This document shows positions 60,261 through 64,000 of a DNA stretch of 64,000 nucleotides, one piece after another. Under the pieces are notes generated by a model. The model ran no database searches, was not told the origin of the DNA, and saw nothing but the letters and a program-made list of their open reading frames with translations. The stretch's first letter is position 1. Each line of letters starts with the position of its first letter. Both the position numbers and the translations under genes were made by a program. Source of the DNA: Sanderia malayensis (Eukaryota; Cnidaria; Scyphozoa; Semaeostomeae; Pelagiidae); NCBI GenBank assembly GCA_013076295.1, contig RQOL01000466.1, forward strand, positions 6,305,080 to 6,369,079, given 5' to 3'.

Positions 60261-62019
60261 CTATTGCATGCATTGCGAAACATATCTGAAAACAGCTCCA
60301 TATATATCAAGACCGTCACTTTGTGAATCTGCTAAAACATCGATTCGTTGTAAATTTTCAAACTGAGCATTTGTCAGTGGTCTCGCAACACGTTGTGGAA
60401 CCACCGCTATGTCACCTGGCTCTGCTAGATCAGCGGTGCGGAAAAACCTGGCGATGATTTGTCCAATATTGTCTACATTTCGTCGAAACAAGTTGTTCAT
60501 CGCAGTATTGTTATTGTGTGAATGTTCCAAGCTACCTGAGTGCCACAGCTGAAGGGGGGTGCGATTATGCTCTGTCCGTAGTCTGTGGTTGTTATGGGCT
60601 CTTGTCCAAAGTGTCAAATTCTCCTGAATGCGAGGAATGAATGTGTATTGAAGACAGTACAAATGCATATCATTCGTAATGTTGAGGATACGATGGTCTT
60701 CCATGTGATGAAAAAGCTTGTAATACTTTTCAAGCACCTTCGCAAATACATCCCTCCAGAGTCTTTTTATTCTTTGGTTGTGAACAGATCTTCCCACAAT
60801 TGCACTACCCCATCCTTCACCATTAATTGCATCCATCAATCCTCGAACGAAATTGTATTCCGAGCCACCATCTGTCCTGATTCTGCTAGGCACACCAAAT
60901 TCTCTGAGGCCAGGAATAAATATTCTAAGTGCTGTAAGAGCTGTGTTGTCTGATATGGCTCTAGCAAATGGAATTAAACGCGAATAACCATCAATCCCTG
61001 CATGAATAACTATGTCCCACCTGAAATTGAATGAGACAATTATGGGAATAATTACATATGAAAGATTTGCCAGTACTTCGGGTCCCGGTGGATGAACATA
61101 CATCGTGTTCCGAAAAAGAGGAACCCGCTTTAGCAATTGTTTTCCTTCAACAACGTGCATACCAAATTTCATGCTGAAGCAAAAAATATAATTACCTGAT
61201 AAGTGCAAGATTTGTATCTAAGTGCCAAATCCAATTTGGTGACGGTACACTGTATTGCCGTCTTCTCACTGCTTGCGACCATCGTCTGGCAGTGCCTACA
61301 GGATCGATTTCTGCAAGTATCCTGCGGCAAACATCTCTTTGCACTCTGATAGACGGTGTTTGTGATTGTAATAATCCCAGCATCTCACCAGCACCAGAAT
61401 TAGGATATTGTCTATTTAACCTCTGAATTACATGCCTGAGTTCATCTTCATTCATCTGGGTAAAACGTTGTCTTGGAGGGACCATGCCATTCCGCGTTAT
61501 AAATCTGTGCAAAATATTATAGTGAACCACACTCCCCAAAAGATGCTCTGAATTTCTTGCAATGTGCCGAATGCTCATTCCAATACTTAGAAAATATTCC
61601 AGTTTTGTTTCATTTATTTGATACCGAGGTGCACCTCGAAAAATGTTTCGACCTCGTAAAGAAGTTCGAGGAAGTCTTTGAGTTACAGCAGGGACAACAT
61701 TTGCATCATTTATTCTCATTATCGCAGCATCAATTTGATTTGAAACAGTGCACAAATCCGTTTCTACTCTATTAAAGTGAGCCTGCTCGACAAGAGTTCG
61801 TATTCTTCTGAGATTCTGAAGAAGTTTGTTCGTTGTTCGACGAGCGGAATTCAAATTTTCACGATCTTGCGAAACCAACATTCTTTGAACAGATTGCAAT
61901 CCAATTCTTATACGATGAAACACAGTACCTACGGTTGCTATTGAAGCCCTGTCCACTCTATCAGGTAAAGGTGCGAACGCACACTTGAATAAAATAATCC
62001 ACAAAATATAACGCAACAT
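60261..62019 (-). CDS. DDE (rve-type) transposase, two exons, catalytic Glu replaced by Lys
   Basis: Exon 1 62,019-61,196 and exon 2 61,020-60,261 are joined by a GT/AG intron of 175 bp, phase 2; 1,584 nt, 527 residues. The N-terminal half is helical with a DNA-binding-like segment (YQINETKLEYFLSIGMSIRH). The catalytic core spans the intron: WHLDTN (first Asp), IDGYSRLI, RTDGGSEYN (second Asp) and SVHNQRIKRLWRDV, where family members carry Glu in place of Lys at codon 60,765-60,767, then LRTEHNRTPLQLW. The second Asp and this residue have 34 residues between them. The frame is otherwise intact. The Lys should abolish strand transfer. It would act on the TATGGCAAGC termini (inference). Confidence 0.85.
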
Positions 62020-62094
62020 TTCGAAAATGATGTGTGCGCTATTGATGTCTCGTGAAATTTGAAATCCGGGAGTAACAAAATAAGGTTATATCTG

Positions 62095-62320
62095 ATAAAA
62101 ATCGGCTACTCTTGACAAAAACCCAGTTTATCTGAGAAAAACCCAGTTTATCTGAGAAAAACCCAGTTTATCTAAAAAACCCCAATTATCTGCAGAAAAT
62201 ACGAGTTTTTAGAAAAACCCAGTTTATCTAGCAGAAAAACTGGGATTTTCTGATAAACTGGGTTTATCTGGGGAAAAACCCAGTTTATCTGAGAAAAACT
62301 GGGTTTTTCTAATTATGGTG
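62095..62320. repeat. Right subterminal repeat array of the transposon
   Basis: About eight inverted copies of the unit found at 47,517-47,900 (plus strand AAAACCCAGTTTATCTGAGA). Confidence 0.85.
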
Positions 62321-62342
62321 ACTTTCGCTTGCCATAGTCTCT

Positions 62343-62954
62343 GGCTATGAAAGTTGGCAGCAGTGGAGCCGTGGTCGGGAAAGGGGGACAGGGGGCAATG
62401 CGCCCCTGTTCTGAAGGTATCCGGAATTTTTTTCGGACCATTGTAACAAGCGTACTTGCTACATTATTTTTATTTCATGTGAATCACCAGAGTGTTAGGG
62501 TTAGTGCTACTGGGATTACGGGGGGAGATGCTCCACACTCAAAATATCGCAAAGCGTCGATTTACTCAGTGGATATGAGATTTTCAAAAGTTTGTTTCTA
62601 ATGAATCTGCCCTGCCCAACTCAATTCCATATGTCGAGTGTACCTTATATCTTCGGCAGGAATCGGGAAGGGCCTTTTTCCACAATAGGTTTTCCTGGAA
62701 TCGTGAATCGCTCCTTTAGGTACAAGGCGGTAATTTTTTAAAAACCGTGGTCGGGAATCGGAAATTGTGCGAAAATCATAGCGGGAATTCGGAAATTAGG
62801 GGGGCTATTGGGTACCATCTATGTACTTGTTCTGACATCAGGTAAAAGTGCGTCAGTTCCTCTCTGAAGGTTATACGAAACCTCGCTATCTTTAATAATT
62901 TCAGTCGTGAAATCAGGGTATGGGAGGAGAGGACCTCTTTCATTGACTGAAAAG
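62343..62954. other. Outer part of the right arm of the inverted duplication
   Basis: 62,343-62,420 and 62,930-62,954 match the left arm (40,409-40,532); the roughly 500 bp between them have no counterpart there. No gene seen. Confidence 0.6.
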
Positions 62955-63116
62955 CAGGGGCGGAAATTGTGGGGGTGGGGGGCACCTTTTGCTAAATTGT
63001 CAGAAAAATCGCCGTTTTTAGCGTTTTTGTCGGAAAATTTGGCCATTTGTCGGTATACTTGTTTCTTTTTAGAGGCTTAGCCCCCCCCCACCTGAAAAAA
63101 CAAATTTCCGCCTCTG
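62955..63116. mobile_element. hAT MITE (CAGGGGCGGAAATT), right-arm copy, TSD CTGAAAAG
   Basis: 162 bp with ends CAGGGGCGGAAATT and AATTTCCGCCTCTG, flanked on both sides by an exact 8-bp CTGAAAAG (62,947-62,954; 63,117-63,124). Reverse-complement partner of 40,243-40,408. Confidence 0.88.
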
Positions 63117-63124
63117 CTGAAAAG

Positions 63125-64000
63125 GCCATATACTGTTTTCAACATGCAAACATAATGGCACGCCTGAAGAGAGCTTTAAAACTTGATTCGATTGCTGTGG
63201 ACTGCTCTCAATCATATAGTGTTTTCTGGTTGCTTTGCAATGTGACTTGTTTTAGATGATTTAATAAGCCCCCCTCTCGTATAAGCTCCGTCGAAAAATG
63301 TCAAAAATAAAGAAGTTCCCGGGGGGCTAATTGCAGGATGTACTATATGTGTGTCAGAATCGCTATTCTTTTAGTTACAAATCAATCAGGCGCTACTGCG
63401 GAGGATTGTGTCTCTCTGTGGCAGGAAATGGCGGGAACAGTTGAAGTGGGAAGGATCCTTACCAGAAGATGGAACTTGGAGCATTGGATTGAAATGTTTA
63501 TTTACATATAATCGATGTCATGTCGACAAAAAATGAGATCGAAATCGCACAAGAGATTGCTACAGGTCTACGGAAAAGTAGGTTTATTGCGCTTCCTTAT
63601 CATTGTGTTTAAAATCTCGAGATCTTAGGGGGCCAGTCGGGCCTAGGCCTACCACTTGCATGCAAATGAAGTTGCCATGTTACCAAACGAATATTTGAAT
63701 TTACGATTTTAAAGTGAGTACTTAATCTTGAGTCCAGATGTATTTCTGTGGGCGGTACTTTTCCAGCCTGGAGACTTTCACTTGTATAAAAAAAGAGCTT
63801 TGTTAAGTAAAGCTGCATTGGCATCCAGTGGCATTGCATGTTAAAACTGCAAATTGTAAAGAGCTTTGTAAAAGCTGCAAAGAGCTTTGGGAATGACAAC
63901 ATCTCTAGTTTCTCTTAGAAACTTGCTCTACTCTTTATCGAAAATTCACTTGCTCTCTTGTTCAACACATCCATCAAAACTATTGAATTTCCTGACACAT
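63125..64000. other. Intergenic, no feature seen
   Basis: Short ORFs (63,047-63,259; minus 63,609-63,902) without recognisable motifs and no terminal repeats. Unique DNA as far as can be seen. Confidence 0.4.

Larger units (their letters stand above)
47493..62336. mobile_element. IS3EU-like DNA transposon with HECT gene and DDE transposase
   Basis: Terminal repeats begin TATGGCAAGCGAAAGTAACC at the left and, on the minus strand, TATGGCAAGCGAAAGTCACC at the right; about 55 bp with two mismatches. An exact 6-bp duplication GTCTCT flanks it (47,487-47,492; 62,337-62,342). Arrays of the GATAAACTGGGTTTTTCTCA motif lie inside both ends. It carries a HECT-type gene (+) and an rve-type transposase (-), convergent and about 210 bp apart. 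Without later insertions its length is about 6.5 kb. TAY termini, 6-bp duplications and an IS3-like DDE core are, as I recall, the marks of the Repbase class IS3EU; this class name is inference. Both genes are defective here. Confidence 0.8.
40243..63116. repeat. Large inverted duplication (arms 40,243-42,992 and 45,176-63,116)
   Basis: The left arm reads as the reverse complement of 45,176-47,492 joined to 62,343-63,116; the right arm is split by the 14.8-kb transposon. Matching landmarks: 40,620-40,850 with 47,200-47,400; 41,455-42,230 with 45,653-46,433; 42,780-42,992 with 45,176-45,390. Private indels exist: about 290 bp present only at 42,432-42,722, a 134-bp MITE only at 46,507-46,640, about 500 bp only at 62,420-62,930. 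The central spacer is 2.2 kb. Both outer ends coincide with the outer edge of a hAT MITE. Confidence 0.9.

Noticed and set aside
40243..63116. The whole inverted duplication as one composite hAT transposon
   Set aside because: The outer flanks (CTTTCATG and CTGAAAAG) do not match as a target duplication.

Overview
The window looks like nuclear DNA of an animal, most likely an anthozoan cnidarian (coral or anemone). It is AT-rich, has spliced genes with GT..AG introns, AATAAA poly(A) signals and no bacterial features. Its transposon mix (Ty3/Gypsy, BEL/Pao, Penelope-like, LINEs, hAT, PIF/Harbinger, Mutator-like, IS3EU-like, TTAA-specific elements) is typical of such genomes. The organism call is inference. 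No rRNA, tRNA or CRISPR array was found.

Region 1 (1-11.8 kb) is a tandem array with a period of about 5.8 kb. It carries an unrecognised multi-exon gene. Copy B (exons from 5,730; long exon ending 9,834) is the best preserved and would encode a large, charged, probably nuclear protein with a SUMO-interaction-like motif and a Cys/His-rich C-terminus. Copy A (1-4,319) is broken by small indels and an internal triplication. Copy C (11.1-11.8 kb) keeps only exons 2 and 3.

Region 2 (11.8-24 kb) is a field of repeats: a LINE tail, a pogo/Tigger-like element, hAT and other MITEs, a SINE, Penelope 3' modules including a perfect 123-bp-arm palindrome, and a BEL/Pao gag with one LTR.

Region 3 (24.3-27.2 kb, minus strand) holds the clearest host gene: a three-exon secreted phospholipase A2 of the group III (bee-venom-like) type. 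Two MITEs sit in its first intron.

Region 4 (27.4-40.2 kb) is nested transposons. A terminal-repeat element was split by a 5'-truncated LINE and by a PIF/Harbinger-like element carrying a MADF-domain remnant. Two TTAA-flanked elements are themselves split by hAT and Harbinger MITEs and a Penelope endonuclease fragment.

Region 5 (40.2-63.1 kb) is an inverted duplication with arms of about 2.5-3 kb. The right arm was later interrupted by a 14.8-kb DNA transposon (47,493-62,336; 6-bp target duplication GTCTCT). This element carries a two-exon DDE (rve-type) transposase and, convergently, a HECT ubiquitin-ligase-like gene, and best fits the IS3EU class. The opposite arm keeps the empty target site. 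A Ty3/Gypsy element with two identical 218-bp LTRs and a MYND-type zinc finger in pol, a Mutator-like element with a 9-bp duplication and a further MITE have jumped into it. Both transposon genes look dead in this copy: a lysine replaces the catalytic glutamate, and the HECT frame has two stops and one frameshift.

The last ~0.9 kb (63,125-64,000) shows nothing recognisable.
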